DNA of 64,000 nucleotides, taken from NCBI GenBank assembly GCA_021808445.1, contig JAKBBP010000001.1:157636-221635 (forward strand). The letters run 5' to 3'. This DNA comes from Pseudomonadota bacterium (GTDB taxonomy: Bacteria; Pseudomonadota; Gammaproteobacteria; Burkholderiales; Burkholderiaceae_C). This document shows, one piece after another, positions 36,267-46,407 of the stretch. The notes below the pieces were generated by a model. That model did not search any database. It saw only the letters and a list, made by a program, of their open reading frames with translations, and had not been told where the DNA came from. Within the stretch, counting starts at the first letter, position 1. Each line of letters begins with the position of its first letter. The position numbers were made by a program, and so were the translations under genes.

Positions 36267-37514
36267 ATGGATCATTCGCGTCGTTCCTTCGCCCTCAGCC
36301 TGGCCGCGCTGGCGGCCGGCTCATCCCTGCCGCGCATGGCCAGTGCCGCGGCTCCCATTCGCGTGGGATTTCTCACGGTGAAATCCGGTGCGCTCGCCGC
36401 CGGCGGGCTGCAGATGGAGCAGGGACTGCGCTATTTCCTGCAGCAGAACCACAACACCATCGCCGGGCGGCCCGTGCAGCTCTTCGTCGCCGACACCGCC
36501 GGGCAGCCCGCGCTGACCAAGGCCAAGGCCCAGGAACTGGTCGAAAAAGACAAGGTGCAGGTGATCATCGGGCCGCTCGCGGCCTTCGAGGCGCTGGCCA
36601 TCAACGACTACATCCGTCAGGCGCAGGTGCCGATCATCTCCCCCTCCGCCGCGGCGGAGGACCTGACCCAGCGCAAGGACAACCCCTGGTTCGTGCGCGC
36701 GGTGGGAACGTCGGCACAGCCCATGCACCCGCTGGGTGATTACGCGGCCAAGACCCTCAAGTACAAGCGCATCGCCATCATCGCGGATGATTTCGCCTTC
36801 GGCTACGAGGTCTCGGCGGGATTCCAGCGGGCCTTCGAGGACGGGGGCGGCGAGATCGTGCAAAAGCTCTGGTCCCCGCTGAACGTGGCCGACTACGGTT
36901 CCTACATCGGCGAGCTCGACACCAAGGTGGACGCGGTGTTCGCGGCCTTCGCGGGAGGCAACGGCATCAAATTCATCAAGCAGTACAGCGACTACGGACT
37001 CAAGGGCAAGATTCCCCTGCTGGGGTCGATGACCACGGTCGACGAAGGCGTGCTGCCGGCCATGGGCGACGACGCGCTGGGCATCATTTCGGGCGGCTGG
37101 TACACGGCGCAGCTGGACAACCCCTACAACAAGGCCTTCGTCGCCGGCATCGAGAAGGACTACCACCGCATGCCCGGCTACTACACCGTGGGGGCCTATG
37201 GCGCCGCGCTGATGCTCAAGCACGCGCTGGAGACCGTGCACGGGGACATCGAGAATCGCGACGCCTTCATGCACGCGCTGCGCCATGTCGTGGTGCCCGA
37301 CGACCCGCGCGGCCCGATTCGCCTGGATGATCTGGGCAACCCGATCATGAACGTCTACATCCGCAAGGTCGAGCGAAAGAACGGGCAGCTGGTCAACGCC
37401 GTGCTGAAGGTCTACCCGAACGTGTCCCAGTTCTGGACCTATGGCGAGAAGGCCTTCCTCGCGGAGCCGGTCTATTCGCGAGACTATCCGCCCGCGCGCT
37501 TCCTCGGGCGCTGA
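36267..37514 (+). CDS. LIV-type ABC transporter substrate-binding protein
   Basis: SRRSFALSLAALAAGSSLPRMASAAAPIRVGFLTVKSGALAAGGLQMEQGLRYFLQQNHNTIAGRPVQLFVADTAGQPALTKAKAQELVEKDKVQVIIGPL; periplasmic-binding protein type I; twin-arginine signal. Confidence 0.94.
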   Translation: MDHSRRSFALSLAALAAGSSLPRMASAAAPIRVGFLTVKSGALAAGGLQMEQGLRYFLQQNHNTIAGRPVQLFVADTAGQPALTKAKAQELVEKDKVQVIIGPLAAFEALAINDYIRQAQVPIISPSAAAEDLTQRKDNPWFVRAVGTSAQPMHPLGDYAAKTLKYKRIAIIADDFAFGYEVSAGFQRAFEDGGGEIVQKLWSPLNVADYGSYIGELDTKVDAVFAAFAGGNGIKFIKQYSDYGLKGKIPLLGSMTTVDEGVLPAMGDDALGIISGGWYTAQLDNPYNKAFVAGIEKDYHRMPGYYTVGAYGAALMLKHALETVHGDIENRDAFMHALRHVVVPDDPRGPIRLDDLGNPIMNVYIRKVERKNGQLVNAVLKVYPNVSQFWTYGEKAFLAEPVYSRDYPPARFLGR

Positions 37515-37527
37515 GCCGGGACACAGC

Positions 37528-38388
37528 ATGCACTTCTGGCTGATCCAGAGCCTGAACAGCCTGGCGCTGGGCGCCGTGCTGTTCACGCTGGCGGCCGGCT
37601 TCTCCCTGATCTTCGGCCTCATGCGCGTGGCCAACCTCTCGCATGGGGCCTACTTCATGCTGGGGGCCTACCTGGGCTACAGCGCGTTGCAGCACGGCTG
37701 GGGCTTCGGCGGCGCGCTCGTGCTGTCGTGCGGGGCGGTCGGCCTGCTGGGCGTGCTTGTCGAGCGCTTCGTCCTGCGCCGCCTGGATGGCAACAGCCTG
37801 GCCCAGGTGCTGGCCACGCTGGGCGTGGCCTTCATCGTCGATGACGGGAGCCTGTGGCTGTGGGGGGGAGATCCGCAATCGGTCTCTCCGCCTCACCTGC
37901 TGCGTGGCGCCACTTCCCTGTTCGGGCTGATCTTCCCCACCTATCGTCTGGCGGTCATCGTGTTCAGTGCCCTGCTGTTCGTCGCCTTGTGGCTGCTGCT
38001 CGAGCGCACCCGCGTGGGCGTGATGATCCGTGCCAGCGTGGACGACATGCCAATGGCCCGAGCCATCGGCATCCCGGCTTCGCGCCTGTACACGGTGGTG
38101 TTCTTCCTGGGGACCGCGCTGGCCGGCCTGGGCGGCACCGTCGCAGCACCGATTCTCTCGGTCTATCCCGGCATGGACGCCGACATGCTGCCCCTGGCCC
38201 TGGTCGTGGTGATCCTCGGCGGCCTGGGCAGCCTGGGAGGCGCCTTCCTGGGCAGCATGCTGATCGGCTTCATCTACAGCTTCGGACAATCCTGGCTGCC
38301 CAACCTTTCCTACATCATCCTGTTCCTTCCCATGGTGATCATTCTCGCGGTGCGTCCGCGCGGCCTGCTCGGGAGGGTCGGCGGGTGA
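37528..38388 (+). CDS. LIV-type ABC transporter permease (LivH-like)
   Basis: MHFWLIQSLNSLALGAVLFTLAAGFSLIFGLMRVANLSHGAYFMLGAYLGYSALQ...GVMIRASVDDMPMARAIGI. Confidence 0.95.
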   Translation: MHFWLIQSLNSLALGAVLFTLAAGFSLIFGLMRVANLSHGAYFMLGAYLGYSALQHGWGFGGALVLSCGAVGLLGVLVERFVLRRLDGNSLAQVLATLGVAFIVDDGSLWLWGGDPQSVSPPHLLRGATSLFGLIFPTYRLAVIVFSALLFVALWLLLERTRVGVMIRASVDDMPMARAIGIPASRLYTVVFFLGTALAGLGGTVAAPILSVYPGMDADMLPLALVVVILGGLGSLGGAFLGSMLIGFIYSFGQSWLPNLSYIILFLPMVIILAVRPRGLLGRVGG

Positions 38389-39410
38389 TGCGCAAGGTCG
38401 CCGTGGCCGTCGCCGTGCTGCTTGCGCTGAGCCTGCCGGCCTGGGTGGGGGGCGTCTACTACGTCAACCTGGCCAGCCAGGTGCTGATCGCGGCGCTTTT
38501 CGCGCTGAGTCTGAACCTCCTGGTGGGCTACGCCGGCCTGATCTCCCTCGGACAGGCGGGCTACCTGGGACTGTCGGCCTACATCGCAGCCTGGTTGATG
38601 CTGCGCCTGGGGTGGTCGCATGCCAGCGCAGATGCCGCGGCCTTGCTGGGTACGGCCGTGGTCGGAGCCGTGTTCGGCATCATCGCGCTACGCGCCAGCG
38701 GCATCAGTTTTCTCATGATCACCCTGGCTCTGGGCCAGATCCTGTGGGGCCTGTGTTTTCGCTGGAGTGACGTCACCGGCGGCGACAACGGACTGTCCGG
38801 CATCACGCGACCGCATATCGCCGGGCTGCGCCTGGACAATCCGGTGCATTTCTACTACTACGCGCTGGCCGTGTTCGTGCTGTGCTGGGGCCTCATGACG
38901 GCCTGGATCCGATCTCCCTTCGGCGCCAGCATCCGAGGAACCCGGGATCAGCCGCGCCGCATGGCTGCGCTGGGCTACAACGTGTTCCTCATCCGCTGGA
39001 TCACCTTCACGGTCAGCGCCTTGTTCACGGCCGCCGCGGGAATCCTGTTCCTCGACTACAACCAGTTCATCAGCCCGCAGAGCATGACCCTGTCGGCCTC
39101 CGCGGAAACCTTGCTGATGGTGATCGCCGGAGGCCCCGGCACCAGCCTGGGGCCCGTGGTCGGAGCCCTGCTGGTCGTGCTGCTCAAGGAGGTCGCCAGC
39201 GACTTCACCACCCATTGGGTGATGCTGCTCGGCGTGGTGTATCTGCTGATCGTCATGTTCGTCCCTGGCGGCCTCGTGGCGGGCGCATCGCGCCTCGCCG
39301 CCCGCCTGCGTCGTGCCCGCGCGCCGGCCGCCGCGGTGTCGCCGGAATGCGCCGGGGCCGGGCTCGATGCCTCCTCGGGCCGGGGTGCGGGTGGGAGCGC
39401 GGCGCCATGA
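38388..39410 (+). CDS. LIV-type ABC transporter permease (LivM-like)
   Basis: FALSLNLLVGYAGLISLGQAGYLGLSAYIAAWLM...SPFGASIRGTRDQPRRMAALGYNVFLIRWITFTVSALFTAAAGILFL; ATG overlaps the LivH stop. Confidence 0.94.
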   Translation: MRKVAVAVAVLLALSLPAWVGGVYYVNLASQVLIAALFALSLNLLVGYAGLISLGQAGYLGLSAYIAAWLMLRLGWSHASADAAALLGTAVVGAVFGIIALRASGISFLMITLALGQILWGLCFRWSDVTGGDNGLSGITRPHIAGLRLDNPVHFYYYALAVFVLCWGLMTAWIRSPFGASIRGTRDQPRRMAALGYNVFLIRWITFTVSALFTAAAGILFLDYNQFISPQSMTLSASAETLLMVIAGGPGTSLGPVVGALLVVLLKEVASDFTTHWVMLLGVVYLLIVMFVPGGLVAGASRLAARLRRARAPAAAVSPECAGAGLDASSGRGAGGSAAP

Positions 39411-40147
39411 CCCAGGCCCTGGAAGTGCGCGGTCTGCGCAAGGCCTTCGGCGGCTTGCAGGTCACGCGCGGCGTCGACCTGAGCGTGGCCCGGGGCGAGC
39501 GGCACCTGCTGATCGGTCCGAACGGCGCCGGCAAGACCACGCTGTTCAACCTCATCGCCGGCGACCTGGCCAGCGATGCCGGCAGCATCACGGTGCACGG
39601 CCAGGACCTCACACGCATGCCGGCCGCCGCGCGTGCCCAGCGCGGCGTGGCGCGCACCTACCAGATCATCACCCTGTTCCCGCAGGACACCCTGCTGCAC
39701 AACGTTCGGCTCGCGCTGCTGGGCCGCTCGTCGCGGCGCTGGATTCCCTGGGGAGACCTGGCTGCGGATGCAGCACTTCAGGCACAGGCCCGCGAGGCCC
39801 TGGACGCCGTCGGGCTGGGGGACAAGGCCGGGTTCAGCCTGCAGCAGACCTCCTATGGCGAAAAGCGACGCCTGGAGATCGCCATGGCGCTGGCCCAGCG
39901 CCCCAGCCTGCTGCTGCTCGACGAGCCCCTGGCCGGCCTGTCGGCGCAGGAGCGCGAAGGCATCTGCGCCATGCTGGCCGGCATCGGGCGCGAGGTGACC
40001 ATCGTGCTCATCGAGCACGACATGCGCGCGGCCCTGGCGCTGGCCGATCGCGTCACCCTGCTCCACCAGGGAGAGGTGGTGCTCAGCGGCCATCGAGACG
40101 AAGTCGTGCAGGACCCTCGGACCCGGCAGATCTATCTTGGACACTGA
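39407..40147 (+). CDS. LIV-type ABC transporter ATPase (LivG-like)
   Basis: MTQALEVRGLRKAFGGLQVTRGVDLSVARGERHLLIGPNGAGKTTLFNLIAGDL...QTSYGEKRRLEIAMALAQRPSLLLLDEPLAGLS. Confidence 0.95.
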   Translation: MTQALEVRGLRKAFGGLQVTRGVDLSVARGERHLLIGPNGAGKTTLFNLIAGDLASDAGSITVHGQDLTRMPAAARAQRGVARTYQIITLFPQDTLLHNVRLALLGRSSRRWIPWGDLAADAALQAQAREALDAVGLGDKAGFSLQQTSYGEKRRLEIAMALAQRPSLLLLDEPLAGLSAQEREGICAMLAGIGREVTIVLIEHDMRAALALADRVTLLHQGEVVLSGHRDEVVQDPRTRQIYLGH

Positions 40148-40856
40148 AAACACCCTGCTGGTCGACGGCATCGACGTGTACTACGGCGACAGCCACGTGC
40201 TGCACGGGGTGTCCTGGAGCACGGCGCCGGCGCGCGTGACGGCTCTGCTGGGCAGGAACGGCGCCGGGAAGTCGACCACCGTGCAGTCCATCGTCGGACT
40301 GCTGCCCCCTCGCCGTGGCCGCATCGTCTATCGCGGCCGCGAGTTGCAGCGGGCCAGCCCCGAGGCCATCTCGCACAGCGGCGTGGCCTTCGTTCCCCAG
40401 GGCCGACGGGTGTTCGCAAGCCTCAGCGTGCGTGAGAACCTCGACGTGGCCGCGCGCAGGCGCGCTCCCACCGGCCGGCGGCAATGGAGGCGCGAGGACG
40501 TACTGCGCATTTTTCCGCGCCTGGGCGAGCGACTCGGACACGCGGCGCGCAATCTCTCGGGTGGCGAACAGCAGATGCTGGCCATCGGACGCGCGCTGAT
40601 GACCTGTCCCAGCGTGCTGCTGCTGGACGAACCCTCCGAAGGCCTGGCGCCGCAGATCGTGCACGAGCTGCAGCAGGTGATCGCGAGCCTGCGCGAGCAC
40701 ATGGCGGTGGTGCTGGTGGAGCAGAACCTCGGCCTGGCCCTGGCCCTGGCCGACGACGTGGTGGTGCTCGACACCGGGCGCGTGGTGTTCTCCGGCGCGC
40801 GCGCGCAGTTCGAAGCCAGTCAGGAACAGTTGCAGGCGCACCTCAGCGTGGCTTGA
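40137..40856 (+). CDS. LIV-type ABC transporter ATPase (LivF-like)
   Basis: TTG start at 40137: DTENTLLVDGIDVYYGDSHVLHGVSWSTAPARVTALLGRNGAGKSTTVQSIVGLL...NLSGGEQQMLAIGRALMTCPSVLLLDEPSEGLAP. Confidence 0.94.
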   Translation: MDTENTLLVDGIDVYYGDSHVLHGVSWSTAPARVTALLGRNGAGKSTTVQSIVGLLPPRRGRIVYRGRELQRASPEAISHSGVAFVPQGRRVFASLSVRENLDVAARRRAPTGRRQWRREDVLRIFPRLGERLGHAARNLSGGEQQMLAIGRALMTCPSVLLLDEPSEGLAPQIVHELQQVIASLREHMAVVLVEQNLGLALALADDVVVLDTGRVVFSGARAQFEASQEQLQAHLSVA

Positions 40857-40930
40857 GGCCCGTTCCCGGAGCCGGCGCGGCGGGGTGGCGCATGCTGGCG
40901 CGCCAGGAGGAGCCAGGATGGGCTCCGATG

Positions 40931-40960
40931 CGCTCAGGTGCGCTCAGGTGCGCTCAGGTG
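40931..40960. repeat. Three perfect tandem copies of CGCTCAGGTG spanning the 3' end of the BtuF-like gene
   Basis: cgctcaggtg cgctcaggtg cgctcaggtg at 40931-40960; on the minus strand each unit carries CACCTGAGCG, and one supplies the gene's TGA stop. Confidence 0.9.
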
Positions 40961-41790
40961 GGCCCGGAGTGCCGCGAGCACCAGTCGCGCACGATGCGGT
41001 GCAAGGCCTCCAGCCCGTCGGTCAGCGCGGCGGGGCCCGGTTGCAGGATCAGCGGCGACTTGATCTCGTACAGGGAGCCGTCGCGAACGGCCGGAACATC
41101 CTCCCAGCCGGGGCGGGCGGCCACGCGGGGCGCGGAGAATTTCTTGCCGCACCAGGAGCCGATGATGATGTCCGGCCGCCGCCGCACCACCTCCATGGGG
41201 TCCGCGACGATGCGGTCACGTCCCAGGCCGGCCGCGGCCAGCTCGGGGAAGATGTCCTCGCCGCCGGCGATGCCGATCAGCTCGCTCACCCAGCGGATGG
41301 CCGAGATCGGCGGCTCGTCCCATTCCTCGAAGTAGACCCTGGGGCGGCGCGGCAGCGCCGCCGCCTCGCGGGCCACCTCGCGCAGCCGAGAGGCCAGCGT
41401 CGCCGCCAGGGCCTGCGCTGGCTCGGTGGCGCCCACCAGCGCGCCCAGGCGCCGCACGTAGCCCAGGATCTGCGCCACCGAGCGGTGGTTGCTGATCCAC
41501 ACCTCGACGCCGTGACGGATCAGCGCCTGCGCGATGTCGGCCTGTATATCGGAAAAACCGATGGCCAGGTCGGGCTCGAGGCGCAGGATGTCGTCGATGC
41601 GGGCCGAGGTGAAAGCCGAAACCCGCGGCTTCTCGCGGCGCGCCCGGGGCGGGCGCACCGTGAAACCCGAGATCCCCACGATTCGATCGGATTCGCCCAG
41701 TGCGTACAGCACCTCCGTGGGCTCCTCGGTCAGGCAGACGATACGTCGGGGAAAGGCGGCATCGCCCGAAGCTGGCACGGACTCGCTCAC
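40954..41790 (-). CDS. BtuF-like (cobalamin/Fe-siderophore-binding family) protein without a signal peptide
   Basis: GTG start overlapping the icmF stop: (V)[120 protein letters not shown]...[22 protein letters not shown]...[12 protein letters not shown]: BtuF/FepB-type fold signatures. Confidence 0.85.
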   Translation of the reverse strand: MSESVPASGDAAFPRRIVCLTEEPTEVLYALGESDRIVGISGFTVRPPRARREKPRVSAFTSARIDDILRLEPDLAIGFSDIQADIAQALIRHGVEVWISNHRSVAQILGYVRRLGALVGATEPAQALAATLASRLREVAREAAALPRRPRVYFEEWDEPPISAIRWVSELIGIAGGEDIFPELAAAGLGRDRIVADPMEVVRRRPDIIIGSWCGKKFSAPRVAARPGWEDVPAVRDGSLYEIKSPLILQPGPAALTDGLEALHRIVRDWCSRHSGPT

Positions 41791-44700
41791 ATGCTGCGCC
41801 GGTACTGCCCACCCACCTCGAACAGGGCGTCGGTGAGCTGGCCGAGGGAACAGCAGCGCACGGCGTCCATCAGGACCTCGAACACGTTGCCGTCCTCGAT
41901 CACCGCCTGGCGCAGGCGCTGCAACTGGCGCGGCGCCTCCTCGGCGTGGCGGGCATGGAAGTCGTGCAGCCGGTCGAGCTGGCTCTGCTTCTCCTCGGGG
42001 GTCGACCGCGCCAGCTCGATGCTCTCGGGCACCGGGTCGCCCTCGGGATTGCGGAAGGTGTTGACGCCGATGATCGGCAGCTCCCCGGTGTGCTTGAGCA
42101 TCTCGTAGTGCATGCTCTCTTCCTGGATCTTGCCGCGCTGGTAGCCGGTTTCCATGGCGCCCAGCACGCCGCCGCGCTCGGCGATGCGGTCGAACTCGGC
42201 CAGCACGGCCTCCTCCACGAGTTCGGTGAGCTCGTCGATGATGTAGGAACCCTGGTTCGGGTTCTCGTTCTTCGCGAGCCCCCATTCGCGGTTGATGATC
42301 AGCTGGATGGCCATGGCCCGCCGCACCGACTCGGTGGTGGGCGTGGTGATCGCCTCGTCGTAGGCGTTCGTGTGCAGGCTGTTGCAGTTGTCGTAGATGG
42401 CGATCAGGGCCTGCAGGGTGGTGCGGATGTCGTTGAATGCGATCTCCTGCGCGTGCAGGCTGCGTCCGCTGGTCTGCACGTGGTACTTGAGCTTGCAGCT
42501 GCGCTCGCTGGCGCCGTAGCGCTCGCGCATGGCCACCGCCCAGATGCGCCTCGCCACCCGTCCCAGCACCGTGTACTCGGGGTCCATGCCGTTGCTGAAG
42601 AAAAAGCTCAGATTGGGCGCGAAATCATCGATGTGCATGCCTCGCGCCAGGTAGGCCTCCACGTAGGTGAAGCCGTTGGCCAGGGTGAAGGCCAGCTGCG
42701 AGATCGGATTCGCCCCGGCCTCGGCGATGTGGTAGCCGGAAATGCTCACCGAGTAGAAGTTGCGCACCTTGTGGCGCACGAAGTACTCCTGGATGTCCCC
42801 CATCACCTTGAGGCTGAACTCCGTGGAGAAGATGCAGGTGTTCTGGCCCTGGTCCTCCTTGAGGATGTCCGCCTGCACCGTGCCCCGCACGTTGGCCAGC
42901 GCCCAGGCGCGCAGCTGGCGAGCCTGTTCGGGCGACGGCGCATGACCGTGCTCGGACTCGAACCTGTCCAGTTGCTGGTCGATGGCCGCGTTCATGAACA
43001 TCGCCAGGATGCTCGGTGCCGGCCCGTTGATGGTCATCGACACCGAGGTCGAGGCATCGCAGAGATCGAAGCCCGAGTACAGCACCTTCAGGTCGTCCAG
43101 CGTGGCGATGCTCACTCCCGAGTTGCCGATCTTGCCGTGGATGTCGGGACGCAGGTCGGGGTCGTTGCCGTACAGCGTGACCGAGTCGAAGGCCGTGGAC
43201 AGGCGCTTGGCGGGCATGCCCTCGCTGACCAGCTTGAAGCGCCTGTTGGTGCGGAAGGCATCGCCCTCTCCGGCGAACATGCGCGTGGGATCCTCGCCCT
43301 CGCGCTTGAACGCGAAAGTCCCGGCGGTGTAGGGGAAGCCCCCCGGGACGTTCTCCAGCAGCAGCCATCGGAGACGCTCGCCATGGTCCTCGTAGCCCGG
43401 CAGCGCCACCTTTCGCAAGGTCGTTCCGGACAGCGTGCGCACGGTCAGGCGCGTGCGGATTTCGCGGTCCCGCACCTTCACCACATGCTCGTCGCCGGCG
43501 TAGGTGCGCTGCAGCTCGTCCCAGCCGGCCAGGAGTTGTCGCGCCGGCTCGCCCAGGCGCCGTTCGCGCTGCGCGGCAAGCTGCTCGAGCTGCGGGCCGG
43601 CCGCCGCCGAGGCGTCTGCCGCCTCCAGCATGGTGCGTGCCGCGCGCAGCTGCTGGATCTCGCGCGCCAGCGCGGCCTGCTCGGCCGCGCGCCGCTTGTA
43701 GCCGTGAACGACCTCCGCGATGTCGGCCAGGTAGCGCGTGCGCGCAGGCGGCACGATGGGGTGTCGATGGGTGCTGTGGCGCGTGGACACGGCCGGCAGG
43801 GTAGCGTCGCCCAGCGCCAGCCCCAGCTCGCCCAGGCGCGCTCGCAGCGCCTGGTACAGCGCGGTGACCCCGTCGTCGTTGAAGCGGCTGGCCATGGTGC
43901 CGAACACGGGCATGTCCTCGGGGCGGGCGCCGAAGGCCTCGCGGTTTCGCTGCACCTGCTTGGCCACGTCGCGCAGCGCGTCGGCCGCACCCTTGCGGTC
44001 GAACTTGTTGATGGCCACGAATTCGGCGAAGTCCAGCATGTCGATCTTCTCGAGCTGACTGGCGGCTCCGAATTCCGGGGTCATCACGTACAGCGGCACG
44101 TCCACCAGGGGAACGATGGCCGCGTCTCCCTGGCCGATGCCCGAGGTCTCCACCACCACCAGGTCGAAGCCCGCCAGCTTCACCGCGGCCAGCACGTCGG
44201 GCAGCGCCGCGCTGATCTCGCTGCCGGTCTCGCGCGTGGCCATGCTGCGCATGTACACGCGGGGGCCATCGCGCCAGGGGCCGATGGCGTTCATGCGGAT
44301 GCGGTCTCCCAGCAGCGCGCCGCCGCTCTTGCGCCGCGAGGGGTCGATGCTGACCACGGCCACGCGCAGTCGATCCTGCTGGTCCAGGCGCAGGCGCCGC
44401 ACCAGCTCATCGGTGAGGCTGGACTTGCCCGCGCCACCGGTGCCGGTGATGCCCAGCACCGGCACCCGCGCCTGCCCGGCGCGGCGGCGCAATTCGGTGA
44501 TCAACCCGGGGTCGGCGCGCCCGTTCTCCAGCGCGGTGATCAGGCGCGACAGCACGCGCCAGGCCTGCGGCGTGTGCCCGACCACGGCGTCGAGCATGCC
44601 GGCCTCGGCGGCGCCGGCCTCGCGGTCGCAGAGCATGAGCATCTCGCCGATCATGCCCTGCAGGCCCATGCGCTGCCCGTCCTCCGGGCTGTAGATGCGC

Positions 44701-45089
44701 GTCACGCCGTATGCCTGCAGTTCGCGGATCTCCGCCGGCACGATGACCCCGCCGCCTCCGCCGAACACCTGGATGTGCTCGCCCCCGCGCTCGCGCAGCA
44801 GGTCGACCATGTAGCGGAAGTACTCGACATGCCCGCCCTGGTAGGAACTCACCGCGATGCCCTGGGCGTCCTCCTGCAACGCAGCCGTCACCACCTCCTC
44901 GACGGAGCGATTGTGGCCGAGGTGGATCACCTCGGCGCCCATGCCCTGCAGGATGCGGCGCATGATGTTGATCGCGGCGTCGTGGCCGTCGAACAGGGCT
45001 GCCGCGGTGACGAAGCGGACCTTGTGGGTCGGCCGGTAGCCGGCCAGCACCTGCGGTTGCGCGTGTTGTTGCGCGGAAAGATCGGTCAT
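41787..45089 (-). CDS. icmF: Fused isobutyryl-CoA mutase IcmF (B12-binding + MeaI-type GTPase + mutase domains)
   Basis: N-term B12 domain [68 protein letters not shown]; GTPase [21 protein letters not shown]...[17 protein letters not shown]; mutase [38 protein letters not shown]...[37 protein letters not shown]. Confidence 0.95.
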   Translation of the reverse strand: MTDLSAQQHAQPQVLAGYRPTHKVRFVTAAALFDGHDAAINIMRRILQGMGAEVIHLGHNRSVEEVVTAALQEDAQGIAVSSYQGGHVEYFRYMVDLLRERGGEHIQVFGGGGGVIVPAEIRELQAYGVTRIYSPEDGQRMGLQGMIGEMLMLCDREAGAAEAGMLDAVVGHTPQAWRVLSRLITALENGRADPGLITELRRRAGQARVPVLGITGTGGAGKSSLTDELVRRLRLDQQDRLRVAVVSIDPSRRKSGGALLGDRIRMNAIGPWRDGPRVYMRSMATRETGSEISAALPDVLAAVKLAGFDLVVVETSGIGQGDAAIVPLVDVPLYVMTPEFGAASQLEKIDMLDFAEFVAINKFDRKGAADALRDVAKQVQRNREAFGARPEDMPVFGTMASRFNDDGVTALYQALRARLGELGLALGDATLPAVSTRHSTHRHPIVPPARTRYLADIAEVVHGYKRRAAEQAALAREIQQLRAARTMLEAADASAAAGPQLEQLAAQRERRLGEPARQLLAGWDELQRTYAGDEHVVKVRDREIRTRLTVRTLSGTTLRKVALPGYEDHGERLRWLLLENVPGGFPYTAGTFAFKREGEDPTRMFAGEGDAFRTNRRFKLVSEGMPAKRLSTAFDSVTLYGNDPDLRPDIHGKIGNSGVSIATLDDLKVLYSGFDLCDASTSVSMTINGPAPSILAMFMNAAIDQQLDRFESEHGHAPSPEQARQLRAWALANVRGTVQADILKEDQGQNTCIFSTEFSLKVMGDIQEYFVRHKVRNFYSVSISGYHIAEAGANPISQLAFTLANGFTYVEAYLARGMHIDDFAPNLSFFFSNGMDPEYTVLGRVARRIWAVAMRERYGASERSCKLKYHVQTSGRSLHAQEIAFNDIRTTLQALIAIYDNCNSLHTNAYDEAITTPTTESVRRAMAIQLIINREWGLAKNENPNQGSYIIDELTELVEEAVLAEFDRIAERGGVLGAMETGYQRGKIQEESMHYEMLKHTGELPIIGVNTFRNPEGDPVPESIELARSTPEEKQSQLDRLHDFHARHAEEAPRQLQRLRQAVIEDGNVFEVLMDAVRCCSLGQLTDALFEVGGQYRRSM

Positions 45090-45114
45090 GGGAAGCCCCG
45101 GTGTTGTCCCTGTA

Positions 45115-46206
45115 TCACTGTAGACCATCGTCATCGCCCGCGCCACGTGCCGCTTGCAGGCCGGAAGCGATCGCGCCGGGGCCGCCGCGGTAGGCGCTGG
45201 GGCTCTGCCCGGCCCAGGCTGCGAAGGCGCGGGCGAAGGTCTTTTCGCTGGCGAATCCCACCGTCAGCGCGACCTGCTTGATCGCATGCCGGCCCTGGCG
45301 CAGCATGTGCGCGGCACGCTCGAAGCGAACCGCGTCCTTGAGCTGCTGCAGCGACGTTCCCTCGTCGCGCAACTGCCGGTGCAGCGTGCGCGTGGACACG
45401 TTGAGCGCCGCGGCCAGGGCGGGGGCCGTGTGCGCCTCGCCAGGGCGAGCGGCCATGAAGGCGCGGGCGCGGCTGGCCAGCAGGCGGTCGCGGCGGTATT
45501 GCAGCACGGTCAGGGACAAGGCGTTCTGCAGCATGGCCTGCAGCGCGCGTTCGTCGCGCCGGGGCTTCAGCGCCAGGTACTGCGCCGGCAGGCTCATGCT
45601 GGCTCGTGCGGCCTCGAAGCGCACCGGACCGGGGAACAGAAGGGGGTGCACGTCGCCGTGCGCCGGTCGGCGAAGCGGGAACTCGGTGCCCAGCAGGGGA
45701 ATGCGCGAGTCGATCAGCCAGCAGGCGTAGCCGTGCACGTAGCGCAGCGTGGTGACCAGGCACAGCTCGCGCAGCGCGCCGAAATCGCGCCGCTCCTCGA
45801 TGGCCAGGGTGGCGACTCCATCGCGCAGCTCGAGGTGCAGCAGCAGATCCTCCGTGAGCAGCCGGTGATGCCGGCACCAGCGCTTGAGCGCCACGCCCAG
45901 GTCGGGCGCCGTCAGCGAGCCGCGGCAAAGCAGGCCGTAGCTGCCCCACGGCAGGCGGCGCGAGAACCAGCCCAGGGCCTCGTCGTCCAGCTCCTGCATC
46001 GCCGCGCGGCAGAGCGCCTCGAATTGCCGGGCCGTGACGCGGGCGGGAGCCTGCTCCACCAGATCCGGCGCGATTTGCGCCAGGCGCAGCGCCGCGGACG
46101 GGTCCGCTCCATAGCGCTGGTACGCCCCCACCACGGCCTGCACGAAGGCCATGGGCGTCTTGGCGGGCTCGCGCCCAGGCTGGGAAACGGCGGAGGCGTG
46201 GGGCAT
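45115..46206 (-). CDS. AraC-family transcriptional regulator
   Basis: C-terminal [84 protein letters not shown]-terminal arabinose-binding-like domain of the OruR/ArgR type. Confidence 0.94.
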   Translation of the reverse strand: MPHASAVSQPGREPAKTPMAFVQAVVGAYQRYGADPSAALRLAQIAPDLVEQAPARVTARQFEALCRAAMQELDDEALGWFSRRLPWGSYGLLCRGSLTAPDLGVALKRWCRHHRLLTEDLLLHLELRDGVATLAIEERRDFGALRELCLVTTLRYVHGYACWLIDSRIPLLGTEFPLRRPAHGDVHPLLFPGPVRFEAARASMSLPAQYLALKPRRDERALQAMLQNALSLTVLQYRRDRLLASRARAFMAARPGEAHTAPALAAALNVSTRTLHRQLRDEGTSLQQLKDAVRFERAAHMLRQGRHAIKQVALTVGFASEKTFARAFAAWAGQSPSAYRGGPGAIASGLQAARGAGDDDGLQ

Positions 46207-46269
46207 GGGCGTGGATCAGCGCGGCCAGAGCGGCATTGTAGAAGCCTGGGTCTGGATCCGAGAAGAAGG

Positions 46270-46296
46270 TTGGCACGATTTGCAACCATGTTGGCA
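46270..46296. promoter_or_regulatory. Direct repeat TTGGCA-N15-TTGGCA in the araC-type/liuA divergent promoter
   Basis: ttggca at 46270-46275 and 46291-46296, 21 bp start to start (two helical turns), consistent with AraC-family half-sites. Confidence 0.55.
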
Positions 46297-46407
46297 GACT
46301 ATGCGCTGCGTGAGGCCCTAGAGTGCCAAGAGACCAGCACCAGGAGGCGCGCAGGCAGATCCGCAGGCCGCGCCCCGCCCGCACCACCCGTCCGACAGGA
46401 GACTTCC

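Noticed and set aside
41700-45281. 1193-aa plus-strand ORF opposite icmF
   Set aside because: Shadow ORF antisense to a clear IcmF; same H/Q/G/A-rich composition.
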